Origin: DYQY01 sp964643725
GTDB taxonomy: Bacteria > Margulisbacteria > Riflemargulisbacteria > GWF2-35-9 > DYQY01
Length of the DNA: 55,418 nt
Direction of reading: 5' to 3'
Assembly: GCA_964643725.1 (NCBI GenBank)
Contig: CAZXTL010000010.1
Location: 1 to 55,418 of the forward strand
The translations under genes were made by a program, and so were the position numbers. This document shows positions 1-9,147 of this stretch, one piece after another. The notes below the pieces were generated by a model that saw only the letters and a list, made by a program, of their open reading frames with translations, was not told the DNA's origin and searched no databases. Within the stretch, counting starts at the first letter, position 1. The number at the start of each line of letters is the position of its first letter.

Positions 1-942
1 AAATTAAAATATAAACAGCTTGCCGCAGCATTAACAGTATTATTAACCGTTCTTTTGATAATAATTCCTATTGGTATTATGTGTGTTGTTTTAGCAAATG
101 AGTTGGTTAGAATTTATGCATCAGTGGTGGGTTCTATTCCTAATCTTCAGCTAATGATTGATAGGTGGAGTGAAATGCCTTTTATAAAACCTTTATTTGA
201 TAGTGGATTAGAGATAAATGTTATGAATGAGTTAGGGCATCTATTAAAAGGCTCAACTGGTAATATATTAAACTTTACAAGTCAGTTGTTAATAACCCTT
301 AGTTTAAATATCTTTCATTTATTTATTATTTGTTTTCTTATTGATTTTTTATATACAGATGGGGATAAATTGCTTAGAAAGATAATGTACCTTTCTCCCT
401 TAGATGATAAGGAAGAGCGTCAGTTGATGCATGAAGTGGTTACAATTACAGATGCAACACTTTTGGGTACTATGTTTGTGGGAGTGTTAGAAGGAATTTA
501 TGGTGGATTAATTTTCTTTATGTTTGGTTTGGGGCCACCTATTTTTTGGGGGGTTATTATTATGGTATTATCAATTATGCCAATAGTAGGAGCGATTTTT
601 GTTTTAGTTCCTGCTGGTGTGTTTTTAATAGTTTCAGGGCAATGGCTTACTGGCACAGCAGTCATAGCCTTGGCCTATGGTGGTACAACAATAACACAAA
701 GTTATGTTAAACCATTTTTTGTTTCAAGAAGAGCTGGTCCACATCCTGCTATTATTTTCTTGTCTACACTTGGTGGCTTGGCTTGGTTTGGACCTCCAGG
801 GTTTATCATTGGTCCTGTTTTTGCTTCTTTATTTATTGGTGTTTGGAATCAATTTGGTAATAAATATAAGAAGGAATTAGAGAGCTGGAATAAAGGGATA
901 AGTTACGAGCCGGACGCTGGCACCCCTAACGACGTGTATTAA
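1..942 (+). CDS. AI-2E family transporter (permease), 5' end outside window
   Basis: The reading frame is open from base 1, so the start lies upstream; 313 residues are visible. It is a polytopic membrane protein with hydrophobic segments at the visible N-terminus, around codons 95-115 and through the C-terminal half. The C-terminal part has the typical AI-2E_transport layout: a YGG segment, a KPFFVSRRAG region, then LSTLGGLAWFGPPGFIIGP. Family members export autoinducer-2 or act as Na+/H+ antiporters, so the substrate cannot be read from sequence. The 3' end overlaps the convergent gene on the minus strand by 17 bases. A TTG at 55 lies inside the frame, but the preceding codons continue the same helix, so it is not taken as the start. 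Confidence 0.85.
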   Translation, partial: KLKYKQLAAALTVLLTVLLIIIPIGIMCVVLANELVRIYASVVGSIPNLQLMIDRWSEMPFIKPLFDSGLEINVMNELGHLLKGSTGNILNFTSQLLITLSLNIFHLFIICFLIDFLYTDGDKLLRKIMYLSPLDDKEERQLMHEVVTITDATLLGTMFVGVLEGIYGGLIFFMFGLGPPIFWGVIIMVLSIMPIVGAIFVLVPAGVFLIVSGQWLTGTAVIALAYGGTTITQSYVKPFFVSRRAGPHPAIIFLSTLGGLAWFGPPGFIIGPVFASLFIGVWNQFGNKYKKELESWNKGISYEPDAGTPNDVY

Positions 943-1636
943 GAATATTCATTTTGATTTTCTTTAAGTTGTAAACGTTGTCATTGAGTATCATTTTTTG
1001 TGGCACCTGAACTCCTTTTTCGGTTTTATACTCGGAGAAATTGGCTATATATTTTTGTGTTGAGATAGAGTTAATCAAGCCTTTTTCATTTGTTGTGATA
1101 TCTGCAGTTATAAAGTTATTACCAAAGGATATTAAGTATTGATTGTTTTTCCCTTTGATGCGAAGGTGGCCTAAAGAGCTTGGCAAATATGGCAAGAAAA
1201 TAGTGCGGTACATAAATGCTTCGTTGCTAGTTAGCTTATACTTGTCAGACTTAAAGGCTTGCAAAAAGTAAGATCTTATTTCGGCGGTTTCATATACATA
1301 GCTTAAGACGTTTTGATTAAGCCCTTTGTTTTCTAATTGATAAAAGTAGGGCTTATCTCCTAAGAGACTTAATTTTAAAGTATTTATTTTGCCTACTAAT
1401 GTAAGATCTGTAAAGGTTATCTGCTCTATGTTTCCGTCAATAGAGGCATTGAATAAAGTATATACCGCTTTATCTGGGAATGACATTTTTCTGTTGTAGG
1501 TTTTATTATGTTCGTAGACTAATAGTGCCTTCGATAGTTTGATAAAATGTTTGTAATTATAATGAAGATAGCTAGGAACAAAGAGAGCGAATGAAAAGGC
1601 AATAATGAGTACGCCAATCGACTTATTATGATTCAT
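926..1636 (-). CDS. hypothetical membrane-anchored or secreted protein
   Basis: A 236-residue protein that I cannot assign firmly. Residues about 7-24 are hydrophobic and form a signal anchor or signal peptide, so the rest probably lies in the periplasm. The body alternates short strands (for example HLRIKGKNNQYLISFGNN) and suggests a beta-rich domain. The stretch from LPYLPSSLG onward is faintly reminiscent of DUF6544-type proteins, but this is a weak impression. Its ATG lies 4 nt after the stop of the upstream NYN gene, so the two are probably translated from one message. Its 3' end overlaps the AI-2E transporter gene on the other strand. Confidence 0.6.
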   Translation of the reverse strand: MNHNKSIGVLIIAFSFALFVPSYLHYNYKHFIKLSKALLVYEHNKTYNRKMSFPDKAVYTLFNASIDGNIEQITFTDLTLVGKINTLKLSLLGDKPYFYQLENKGLNQNVLSYVYETAEIRSYFLQAFKSDKYKLTSNEAFMYRTIFLPYLPSSLGHLRIKGKNNQYLISFGNNFITADITTNEKGLINSISTQKYIANFSEYKTEKGVQVPQKMILNDNVYNLKKIKMNILNTRR

Positions 1637-1640
1637 TTAT

Positions 1641-2330
1641 TTAACTCATGTTTCTGCTAACCCTTTTGTTTTTTTGGTTAGGATTAGGACAGACAGAATA
1701 TATGCCGTCAATATGTTCAAATAATTCATCATCAATATGTTGCCACATTGGGTCTAAGATGAAATCAATCCCTTCTCTTCTAGCAACTTTTGCTGCTGGC
1801 ACAAAATCAGCATCTCCAGCCACTAAGATAATTTGATCAACTTGTTTCTTATAGGCGAAGGTTGATATGTCTAAGCCAATCTTCATGTCTACACCTTTTT
1901 GTTGAAGATCAAAGTAGAAGTCGTCATCTGTTAAGGATTTAAAGTCGCTAGTTCCCTTGAGTAGGCCTTTAGTAAGCATGGGCTTAATTAGCCATCCATA
2001 ACCAGTTTTAAGTTCCCCTAATCTTAAGACCATTTTTCTGGTTTTCTTAAGTTCATCATAAAGTTTTAATTTAAATTGAGCTAAAGAGGTTTGGCTAAAA
2101 TCTATGGTTTTGCCGGAAATAGGTGTTTTCTCGCTGTTAATATAAGGGAAGCAGTCATAATAAAATATTTTCAGTAAATCGAACTCAAATTTCTTTTGGA
2201 ATTCCAGACAAATGTTAGAGATAGTTTTGGTAACTTTGTCAGCACCATCTTCCATTGGTGATCTGCCATAAACTACATAGTATCTTTTTAGAAAGAATCC
2301 ACCGTCAATAAGGATAGCTGTTTTAGTCAT
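1641..2330 (-). CDS. NYN domain protein (LabA/DUF88-like, PIN-fold RNase)
   Basis: The 229 residues match the NYN/LabA (DUF88) layout: AILIDGGFF near the N-terminus with D9, a central D148/D154 region (VDMKIGLDIS), and LVAGDADFVPA with D173 and D175. These acidic residues form the metal site of PIN-fold ribonucleases, so cleavage of RNA is the likely activity; the target is unknown. The C-terminus (FILDPMWQHIDDELFEHIDG) is typical for the family. It is the first gene of a two-gene unit with the hypothetical membrane protein downstream. No Shine-Dalgarno precedes the ATG; instead a -10 hexamer sits 6 nt upstream, which suggests a leaderless transcript. Confidence 0.82.
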   Translation of the reverse strand: MTKTAILIDGGFFLKRYYVVYGRSPMEDGADKVTKTISNICLEFQKKFEFDLLKIFYYDCFPYINSEKTPISGKTIDFSQTSLAQFKLKLYDELKKTRKMVLRLGELKTGYGWLIKPMLTKGLLKGTSDFKSLTDDDFYFDLQQKGVDMKIGLDISTFAYKKQVDQIILVAGDADFVPAAKVARREGIDFILDPMWQHIDDELFEHIDGIYSVCPNPNQKNKRVSRNMS

Positions 2331-2336
2331 GTTTTT

Positions 2337-2365
2337 ATTATCAGGGTAAAGATGATAAATGTAAA
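2337..2365 (-). promoter_or_regulatory. predicted promoter of the NYN gene, leaderless type
   Basis: On the minus strand TTTACA (2360-2365) is followed after 17 nt by GATAAT (2337-2342), and then exactly 6 nt lead to the ATG at 2330. With normal promoter geometry, transcription would begin at the A of the ATG. Confidence 0.6.
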
Positions 2366-2377
2366 CTTTAAAGCAAT

Positions 2378-4006
2378 TTATTTGGTGTTAGGAATTTCTA
2401 ATGTTCTGCAATCTACACCAGAATCAAACTCTAAGGAAGATTGTTCTGCTGGATCAAAAGAAAAATTATCTAGTGATCGCCCAGTAAAGTAGACGCTATT
2501 AATTCCAAAGTGTTTGAAAAGACTAGCTACAACATTATTTAGTCTTGGGAAATTGCTACCATTAGTAATATAAAATGTTCCTGTTTTCCCTGTTCCCATT
2601 ACTCCATTCATGAAATTGATACGTTTAGCAGGAAGGCTCCAAGTTTTTTCGCTGTAAAAGTCTCCAGGAATTTTGATTACATTAAAGCCATACTTTGTTA
2701 GTTTATTGTATGTTTCTTTATATTCTTTAGCGTATTTGTTTTCCATTATTTGAGCATGCTTTAAAAAGGAAGAATAATAGCTTTTTTCTTCAGGAGAAAG
2801 ACCAGGACTTTTTAGTAACTCAGTTAGTAGTTGTTTTGAGGTGCCCCAATCATGGATAAATATTTGGCCCTTTAATCCTGGCCTTAAGCAAGTGTCTATA
2901 TGTAATCCAAGCTGAGGGATAAATAGTAGTTGTTCACGTCTAATGTTTAAATCTTGAGCAATCATGTTGACAGTTTTGCGGTCGATCATTTCAATAATGC
3001 CAGATTGACCTGCAAAATTATCTGCTTCTGCTACTTCTGCATAAGTCATATACTTTGTTCTATAAAGTGCGGTATTTATATCAAATGAACTGTTTCCCAT
3101 TATTACAACTGTAGACTTGTCTGTAGCAAGGGCAGTTAAAGTGTTACCTCCTTCAAAATAGCTTTTTCCTCCTTTGATTTTGCCTTGGTTATATTCTTTC
3201 ATGTCTTTAGTTAAGTCTCCGTCTGATGCGCTTCCCATAGCTTTTTTGTAGTCTGTATGTTTTTTGTCATTATAGTAGGCAGGAGCTCCGTAACCATAAG
3301 AATGTTGTAGCACAGGAAGAATATTTGTGGAGGTTGGAGCAACGCTGGAAGCATTCTGCAGCACAATTTGGCTATCTTCAGGGTTGATTGAAATTTTTGT
3401 TTTAATAATGTTAAGTTTAAATCCTTCTGTTATAGAAATTTCTTCCATATTTTTATTGTATTCAGCAGAAAATTCTTTTTGGTTGTTTTCTGCCATTATT
3501 ATTGTGTCTATTTGTCTTTCTGCAGCTTCAGGGAAGGGTCCGGGTAAAGGACTTCTGAAAGAGACAGGACCTTTTGATTTAACGATTATGTCTTTTAGTT
3601 CTATTCCAAGTTTTTGAAGTTCTTTGATGCTTATCATGTCTGTTTCAGAAAACTGTAATTTCAACTTGTGTGAGTGAAAGTCATTTTCTAATTTATTCAG
3701 TATAGTAGTAAAAAATGTTATATCTGGTTGAGATAGTTGAGCTTTATCTATGACGAGACCTATTACCTTCATCGCTTTTAGCGTTTCTTTTGGGCTGAAT
3801 TTATCGAAATTAACAGTGGAATCATAAGATTTTTGGAAGAATGAACCTGAGTTAACCTTTATGCTTAACGATTTCTGAGAAAATGATATATCTATTGTGT
3901 CTTCGTTTTTTCCAAAGATAGTGGCATTGAGCTTGAAGGTTTTAGGTTGAATAGGTCGGTTGTTAGTTAACGAGCTAGTTGTATTATTTATGTTACTAAT
4001 TGTCAT
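2378..4006 (-). CDS. guanidino-modifying-enzyme fold protein (deiminase-like)
   Basis: The ATG at 4006 is chosen because CGGAG stands 5-6 nt before it; an upstream in-frame ATG at 4045 lacks a site. The product is 542 residues. The C-terminal half shows three landmarks of the agmatine/arginine/protein-arginine deiminase superfamily: FEGGN at about 284-288, HID at 369-371 and a C-terminal Cys at 533 in GVDCRTLEIP. These would supply the acidic, His and nucleophilic Cys residues for attack on a guanidinium group. The N-terminal roughly 180 residues are Asn/Ser/Thr-rich and unassigned. No signal peptide is visible. The substrate (free arginine derivative or protein arginine) is not determined. 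It lies near several cell-wall hydrolase genes. Confidence 0.6.
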   Translation of the reverse strand: MTISNINNTTSSLTNNRPIQPKTFKLNATIFGKNEDTIDISFSQKSLSIKVNSGSFFQKSYDSTVNFDKFSPKETLKAMKVIGLVIDKAQLSQPDITFFTTILNKLENDFHSHKLKLQFSETDMISIKELQKLGIELKDIIVKSKGPVSFRSPLPGPFPEAAERQIDTIIMAENNQKEFSAEYNKNMEEISITEGFKLNIIKTKISINPEDSQIVLQNASSVAPTSTNILPVLQHSYGYGAPAYYNDKKHTDYKKAMGSASDGDLTKDMKEYNQGKIKGGKSYFEGGNTLTALATDKSTVVIMGNSSFDINTALYRTKYMTYAEVAEADNFAGQSGIIEMIDRKTVNMIAQDLNIRREQLLFIPQLGLHIDTCLRPGLKGQIFIHDWGTSKQLLTELLKSPGLSPEEKSYYSSFLKHAQIMENKYAKEYKETYNKLTKYGFNVIKIPGDFYSEKTWSLPAKRINFMNGVMGTGKTGTFYITNGSNFPRLNNVVASLFKHFGINSVYFTGRSLDNFSFDPAEQSSLEFDSGVDCRTLEIPNTK

Positions 4007-4087
4007 GTTTTTCTCCGTAGTATTGATATATCGAATATATCGCAATAGCTTTTGTAAATTCCCAGTTTTTTATAGGCTTAGTTGTTA

Positions 4088-4093
4088 TACAAT
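4088..4093 (+). promoter_or_regulatory. predicted -10 element of the sixA-like gene, leaderless type
   Basis: TACAAT is followed by exactly 6 nt and then the ATG at 4100, and no Shine-Dalgarno is present. No convincing -35 is seen. Confidence 0.4.
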
Positions 4094-4099
4094 ATAAGA

Positions 4100-4594
4100 A
4101 TGAGGCTATTATTTTTGATTAGACATGCCAAATCAGACTGGGGAGATCCCTGGCTAGACGATATCCAAAGACCACTTAACGAGAGAGGTAAGAGTGACGC
4201 AATATTAATGGGAGAAAAGCTGAAGGAAAAGTTTTCTGTTCCTGATGTAGTTATTTCTAGCCCAGCTAAAAGAGCAATAAATACAGCTCAAAGAATAATA
4301 GACATCATTGGATTTAAAGGGAATGTTTCAATAGTAGATAGTCTATATGAATTTGAAGTGCCTGCTTATTATAAAGCGGCAGAGAAGTTGCCAGATAGTG
4401 CTCGAACTGTTTTCCTGTTTGGTCACAATACTGTTATTTCAGAGTTTGCTAAGGAGCTTCTAGGAGAATTTATTGGTGTTATCCCAACTTGTGCGGTAGT
4501 AGTAGTTGATTTGGAGATAGATAGTTGGTTAGAAATCACCTCTGGTTGCGGGAAGAAAGTCGACTACTTATATCCCAAAATGTTTAAGGAATAG
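4100..4594 (+). CDS. sixA: SixA-like phosphohistidine phosphatase (histidine phosphatase superfamily)
   Basis: The 164-residue protein opens with MRLLFLIRHAKSDWGDPWLDD, the RHxxS/A phospho-acceptor motif of the histidine phosphatase superfamily in its SixA-type form. The second half contains VISSPAKRAINTAQ and FGHNTVISEFA, whose His completes the catalytic pair. SixA proteins remove phosphate from phosphohistidine, for example on Hpt domains or NPr. The ATG at 4100 is preferred over an in-frame TTG at 4082 because the catalytic strand begins there. A kinase-like gene follows after 11 nt and is probably cotranscribed, so the pair may add and remove phosphate from a shared target; that is inference. 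Confidence 0.8.
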   Translation: MRLLFLIRHAKSDWGDPWLDDIQRPLNERGKSDAILMGEKLKEKFSVPDVVISSPAKRAINTAQRIIDIIGFKGNVSIVDSLYEFEVPAYYKAAEKLPDSARTVFLFGHNTVISEFAKELLGEFIGVIPTCAVVVVDLEIDSWLEITSGCGKKVDYLYPKMFKE

Positions 4595-4605
4595 CGAGAT
4601 ATATA

Positions 4606-5310
4606 ATGGCAAATGATTATCAGTTAACAAAAGCAGGTAGTGACTTAGAGAATTACTTTCTCTCATTTAACCGAGAATATTTTTCAAAACTGACTAAAAT
4701 AAGTAGTTCTAAAAATGCCACTATTTATTTCGACGAGAAGAATGAGTTGGTGCTTAAGGTTTATTCGGATTCTCGTTTAGCCAAAAAGATTTTAAATAAT
4801 TATCAATATTTGGTAAGGAATAAAATACAGCATTGTTTTGTTAAAGTTTATGGCTTAATGGAACTTGATGATGTTTCTGTTATTGTCATGGAAAAGATAA
4901 AGGAGCTAACAAGTAAGGAATATTTGCAGAGTATTTCTTATGATAAGCAAGTTCTTGTTACTCAGAAAATGACTACTTCTCTAAAAATGATTAATAGCAA
5001 AGCTTTTTTCCATAGAGATGTGGCACATTTTGGAAACTGGTTTGTCAGAAATGATGATATTTTGCTTATTGATTTCGATAGCACCACAATTGAGAAATAT
5101 AATTTGTTTAAAAGACTATATTTTGCGTGCGACGAGCTTTATAGTTTTTCTCAAGCATTAATAATTATTTTTGGGAAAAAAAGAGGCTTAAATTTTGCTA
5201 AAATAGCGGTTTCAAAATATACTATTTTTTCTTTTTTATTGTGGCCAATTTTAAAAATAAATTTAAGTTATTGGGTACAAAAGGTTAAATATTTAGTCAT
5301 TGAAGATTAA
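4606..5310 (+). CDS. protein-kinase-like fold protein
   Basis: A 234-residue protein with a compact kinase core. K51 lies in the LVLKVY strand and E96 in VMEKIKE. HRDVAHFGN at 136-144 gives the catalytic loop Asp and Asn, and LIDFD at 154-158 gives the metal-binding Asp. The Gly-rich loop is replaced by a Ser/Asn-rich KISSSKNAT segment, as in small-molecule or lipopolysaccharide (Kdo/WaaP-type) kinases and RIO-like proteins. The C-terminus is hydrophobic and basic (FSFLLWPILKINLSYWVQKVK), possibly a membrane-contact helix. Substrate unknown. It follows the sixA-like gene by 11 nt. Confidence 0.6.
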   Translation: MANDYQLTKAGSDLENYFLSFNREYFSKLTKISSSKNATIYFDEKNELVLKVYSDSRLAKKILNNYQYLVRNKIQHCFVKVYGLMELDDVSVIVMEKIKELTSKEYLQSISYDKQVLVTQKMTTSLKMINSKAFFHRDVAHFGNWFVRNDDILLIDFDSTTIEKYNLFKRLYFACDELYSFSQALIIIFGKKRGLNFAKIAVSKYTIFSFLLWPILKINLSYWVQKVKYLVIED

Positions 5311-5372
5311 AACAATTAAGAATGTTTAAATTCCTATAAAAGTGGGCTTAATACAAAGTAACAGATAGTTTT

Positions 5373-8300
5373 ATGGGGGTACTTGTGTCACAAGAAATGA
5401 ATGTTACTAGTAATGATGGTGCTTATTCAAATTTAAACATTAAAGGTAATCATGCAGCATTACAGCTTTGCAAGGCAATGCAAGATAAGTTTTATTTATC
5501 TATGAATAATTATCAGTTTACCCCAGCATTTGTTGCCTCATTACCACAAAGCACACAGGATTTATTAAGTGATTTGTTGTTAAGTACTGGTCAAAACGAT
5601 AAAGTGACTTTGTCAAAATTAAACAGTTTAGACAACGGGCAGGCTTTGTTTAGAGATCTTAAAAATGCTATAGCACTATATTATAAAACTAATAAGGAAT
5701 CAGTCACAAAGTTAGAAAATGTAACGGATGCAATTTTTAAGAATCTAAAAAGTAATCAAAACCAGATAAAGGGAACCGAAGAGAGCTATGATGTTACACC
5801 TTATATTTCTAAGGATGGACCAACTTCTTCTGTAGATTTAGAACAATTTGTTAAAAAGAATTTGGATATAAAATATCCAATCGGTGCATATAATATGGAA
5901 GATGATGAGCCCTCTCTTTTGCCTTTGCTGCCACAAATAGGAACCAACGGTTCTTTAATAGCCGAGGGTACAACGGAGAAAACTCCACAAATACTAGGAA
6001 ATAACCTAGCGGAGCCAGCTAATACTTCAACTGAGCTTGATAAAAAAATATCATATAAAATATGGGAAAATGAAAGTGGAGCGACTAATGAAGGGTTAAT
6101 GGCTTGGAATCCAGGAGAGGAAATGGCTTCAATGGGTATTGGTCATTGTATTTGGTATCCATCTGGTGTGACTAAGACACATGGAGAGAGCTTTAAGCAA
6201 TCACTTGAATTTGCGCAAGAAAGAGGAGAAAAGATCCCTGAATTCCTGATAGATGAAAAAACTGGCAGAATAAAGGATTGTCCTTGGCAAAAAGAAGAGT
6301 TTAAAGAATTAGTAAGTGGAAAGAAGCAAAATTCTGATTTTGATAAGTTAAGAACTTTTATGGAAAACACTAAAGTGTTGCAGTATGAGTTTATCAAAAA
6401 TAGGTTAGATAAACTTTATATAGCAAATAAAGAATCTGCAATCGGTAAGACGATGGGAAGGATGCTACAGTCAGAAGCTGGAGTGTATGCCTTGACTGAT
6501 TATGTTAATTTTAAAGGAGAAGGTACTTTAAGCAAGCCAAGTTGGGGATTAGTAAATGTGCTAAACCATATGAATGTTAATGATAGTATGAGTTCAGAAC
6601 AACTTGTTGCTGAGTTTGCAAGTTCTGCTATAGCAGTACTACATGAAAGAAGACCAGAAGCTTGGAGTCAGAAAGATGGCCCTGGCCCTGGATGGGTTAA
6701 TAGAATAAATACTTATCCAACATTTAGTAGTAATTCAGCAGAGTATAGAGGATCAGCTATAACAAATAGCTATTCCGAGTATGGTTCGGCTACTAATGCT
6801 TCATATTATTCAAATGATGAGAAGCTAATTAATGATCCTGTAGGGGTAGTATTTAAAACTAAGATTTCCGGAGGTGATGGGGTAATAGACTTCAGAGGTG
6901 TTTCAGCTATGCCGATTCCGGAAAGGACATCGTTTTTATCGATACTTGCAGGTACAAATCTTACAAAGGATCAAGTTGAGAAACTTACTGAAGAACAATT
7001 TGCTAGCATGGTTAGGCAATTTCAAATGAATAAGTATCTTACTGAAGGCTATAGGCTTGGGAATGGGACAACGGGTATTTCTGCGATTGTAGATGGACGA
7101 TTAGGTATTAAAACATTTACCGCTATGTACCCAGACAGATCTAACTTTACAATTCCAATTGCTAAACATAGTAGTGATAATAATATTTCAGAGGAACTAG
7201 ATAAAACAATTATAGATGAATTAAATAAGATGGGGATAACAATTACAGAGGAAGGTGGGAAATTAAGGATTAAGGGGTTTGATAAAGTTGTAGATAAGGA
7301 TAAGATGTATCTATTATTTGCACAGCTTCTTAAGAAATCTGTTGCGAGCTGCATGAATGTAGACGAGAACACGCTTAAGAACTATGCTGAGTTTTATTTC
7401 AAGGATATTTTAAATAATATGTTGCCCAACGAGGAAGGTTTCGTAGACTTTTACTTACCTAGTACTGAGTTGTTGAATAGTTCTGAGGCTGATGGTAGTT
7501 TTACATCCAACTCTTCTTTTTCTGGAAGAGACATTTCTCAAGACCCTCCAGATACAAGTAATTTAAGAGGGTATGACCATAATAGCGCTGAACATAAAGC
7601 CTTACTCACTAAAGTTGATTTGTTGAAAACAAAGGTTGGTGGGGAGATTGAGAATGCCTTAAATATATATGGAATAGCAGAGGTAAATCGAGATAAAACC
7701 AAAAATATAATGTGTGCAATTCTTGCTGCAAAAAAGAGCGAGGAAGAAGTTTTTAATAATCAAGATAAAAATACCTTAAGGGAATTATTTAGAGCAATGA
7801 GGACAGAAGGAAAGATTAAAGGTGACGGAGAGAATATTGAGATTAGCCTTGCTGGCATTAGTGAAGACAATAAACTAGCACTAATTGAGATAGTTAAGTT
7901 AGCAGAAGGAGACAAAGAAGGTGCTCAAGATGAAATCAATGGCATTCTTGCAAAGAAAGAGAATCGTCAGGTAGCTGTCTTATTAACAACAGCTAGAGTT
8001 GTTCACTTGACAAGTGAGAATAATGGATACGTTCCGAAAATACTTGCTAGTTATGCTGTTGGTGCAGGGAACGCTTCCAGTCTTTTGGCAATTGACACCA
8101 AGAAGCTTGATATAAAAGAAGGTGAGCCAGGAGGATATACCGACGATACTAAAAAAACTGCAAGTTTTATTAAAGACGCCTTGTCTTCTTATGAAGCGGC
8201 AAATGGTAACACTGCTTTAGATATTATTCCTTCAACTTATGGGTCTAAGGATCAATTGCCTAAGAATGTTTCTGAATTTATTAGGGTTACTGAAGACTAT

Positions 8301-9035
8301 GGAAAACATTTAGTTGCAGGAAGTGATTATACAAATGTGCCGGTAACGATAAAGATAAAGAATAAAAAAGATGGCGAGTATGTTGATACAGTTGTAAACC
8401 TTTATAAATTCGGACCAAAGGGAAAAGGTCCATTAACTGGTTTAACGTATCAGCTGGATGCTGGGCATCAAGGACCAAATGATACTGGCGCTAAATACTT
8501 GAATGGCTCAGTATCAGAGTCGGCGTTAAATAGAATGAACACAATAAGATTAGCAGAGAGGTTGTGTGAACAAGGAGCAACAGTTATTACTGATGGAAAT
8601 CCGCAATTAACTTCTACGCAACAGACATATATCCCATCTGGAGATAGAGATACTGCTATGAATAAGTACATGGAGATAACTGGTACAAACAAGAAGGACT
8701 CAGTGATGATGTCTATTCACAGTAATGATGCGAATGGTTCAGCTAAACTGAGTGCATCGGGCATGTTAGTTTTATATCGAAATAATGATACAGCTCAGGA
8801 TAAACTGAAGACACTTGAACATATAACTATGGGTGGAGAACTTAGCTTTAATGTAGGCCATAGGATTCAGGGAGTAGGAAGCGGTATTTTTTCTCAGTCT
8901 AATGCAACTTATGCAGTATTAGCAGAGTGTGGCTTTAATAAGGATATTTTAAATTTGATTAGAAGTGGCGGATATAGCGATATTAGTGATAAGTTTTTGT
9001 TTAATTTGGCGATGAGGCTTAACCCCAAACGATAA
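5373..9035 (+). CDS. giant cell-wall hydrolase: lysozyme-like domain plus C-terminal N-acetylmuramoyl-L-alanine amidase
   Basis: This 1220-residue protein has several parts. Residues about 225-449 form an uncharacterised lysozyme-like domain (IWENESG, AWNPGEEMASMGIGH, YALTDYVNFKGEGT, WGLVNVL). A segment near 540-590 (VRQFQMNKYL, DGRLGIKTF) looks like a peptidoglycan-binding repeat. Residues 1028-1220 are an amidase_3 domain: LDAGH (H1032), E1049, SIHSND (H1116) and AECGF (E1185) match the zinc ligands and catalytic Glu. It should therefore cut peptidoglycan at two sites. No Sec signal is evident, so the export route is unclear; the N-terminus is polar and Asn/Ser-rich. The start is uncertain because another ATG stands at 5397. 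Confidence 0.75.
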   Translation: MGVLVSQEMNVTSNDGAYSNLNIKGNHAALQLCKAMQDKFYLSMNNYQFTPAFVASLPQSTQDLLSDLLLSTGQNDKVTLSKLNSLDNGQALFRDLKNAIALYYKTNKESVTKLENVTDAIFKNLKSNQNQIKGTEESYDVTPYISKDGPTSSVDLEQFVKKNLDIKYPIGAYNMEDDEPSLLPLLPQIGTNGSLIAEGTTEKTPQILGNNLAEPANTSTELDKKISYKIWENESGATNEGLMAWNPGEEMASMGIGHCIWYPSGVTKTHGESFKQSLEFAQERGEKIPEFLIDEKTGRIKDCPWQKEEFKELVSGKKQNSDFDKLRTFMENTKVLQYEFIKNRLDKLYIANKESAIGKTMGRMLQSEAGVYALTDYVNFKGEGTLSKPSWGLVNVLNHMNVNDSMSSEQLVAEFASSAIAVLHERRPEAWSQKDGPGPGWVNRINTYPTFSSNSAEYRGSAITNSYSEYGSATNASYYSNDEKLINDPVGVVFKTKISGGDGVIDFRGVSAMPIPERTSFLSILAGTNLTKDQVEKLTEEQFASMVRQFQMNKYLTEGYRLGNGTTGISAIVDGRLGIKTFTAMYPDRSNFTIPIAKHSSDNNISEELDKTIIDELNKMGITITEEGGKLRIKGFDKVVDKDKMYLLFAQLLKKSVASCMNVDENTLKNYAEFYFKDILNNMLPNEEGFVDFYLPSTELLNSSEADGSFTSNSSFSGRDISQDPPDTSNLRGYDHNSAEHKALLTKVDLLKTKVGGEIENALNIYGIAEVNRDKTKNIMCAILAAKKSEEEVFNNQDKNTLRELFRAMRTEGKIKGDGENIEISLAGISEDNKLALIEIVKLAEGDKEGAQDEINGILAKKENRQVAVLLTTARVVHLTSENNGYVPKILASYAVGAGNASSLLAIDTKKLDIKEGEPGGYTDDTKKTASFIKDALSSYEAANGNTALDIIPSTYGSKDQLPKNVSEFIRVTEDYGKHLVAGSDYTNVPVTIKIKNKKDGEYVDTVVNLYKFGPKGKGPLTGLTYQLDAGHQGPNDTGAKYLNGSVSESALNRMNTIRLAERLCEQGATVITDGNPQLTSTQQTYIPSGDRDTAMNKYMEITGTNKKDSVMMSIHSNDANGSAKLSASGMLVLYRNNDTAQDKLKTLEHITMGGELSFNVGHRIQGVGSGIFSQSNATYAVLAECGFNKDILNLIRSGGYSDISDKFLFNLAMRLNPKR

Positions 9036-9147
9036 TTATAACTTTCTAGTACAAGTTTCACTCTCAAAATGACGTTATAACTATAGGCACAATAATGTTT
9101 AAAAAGATATTTTTGTGGGCATCATAAGTGTACAAGGGGGAGCATGT

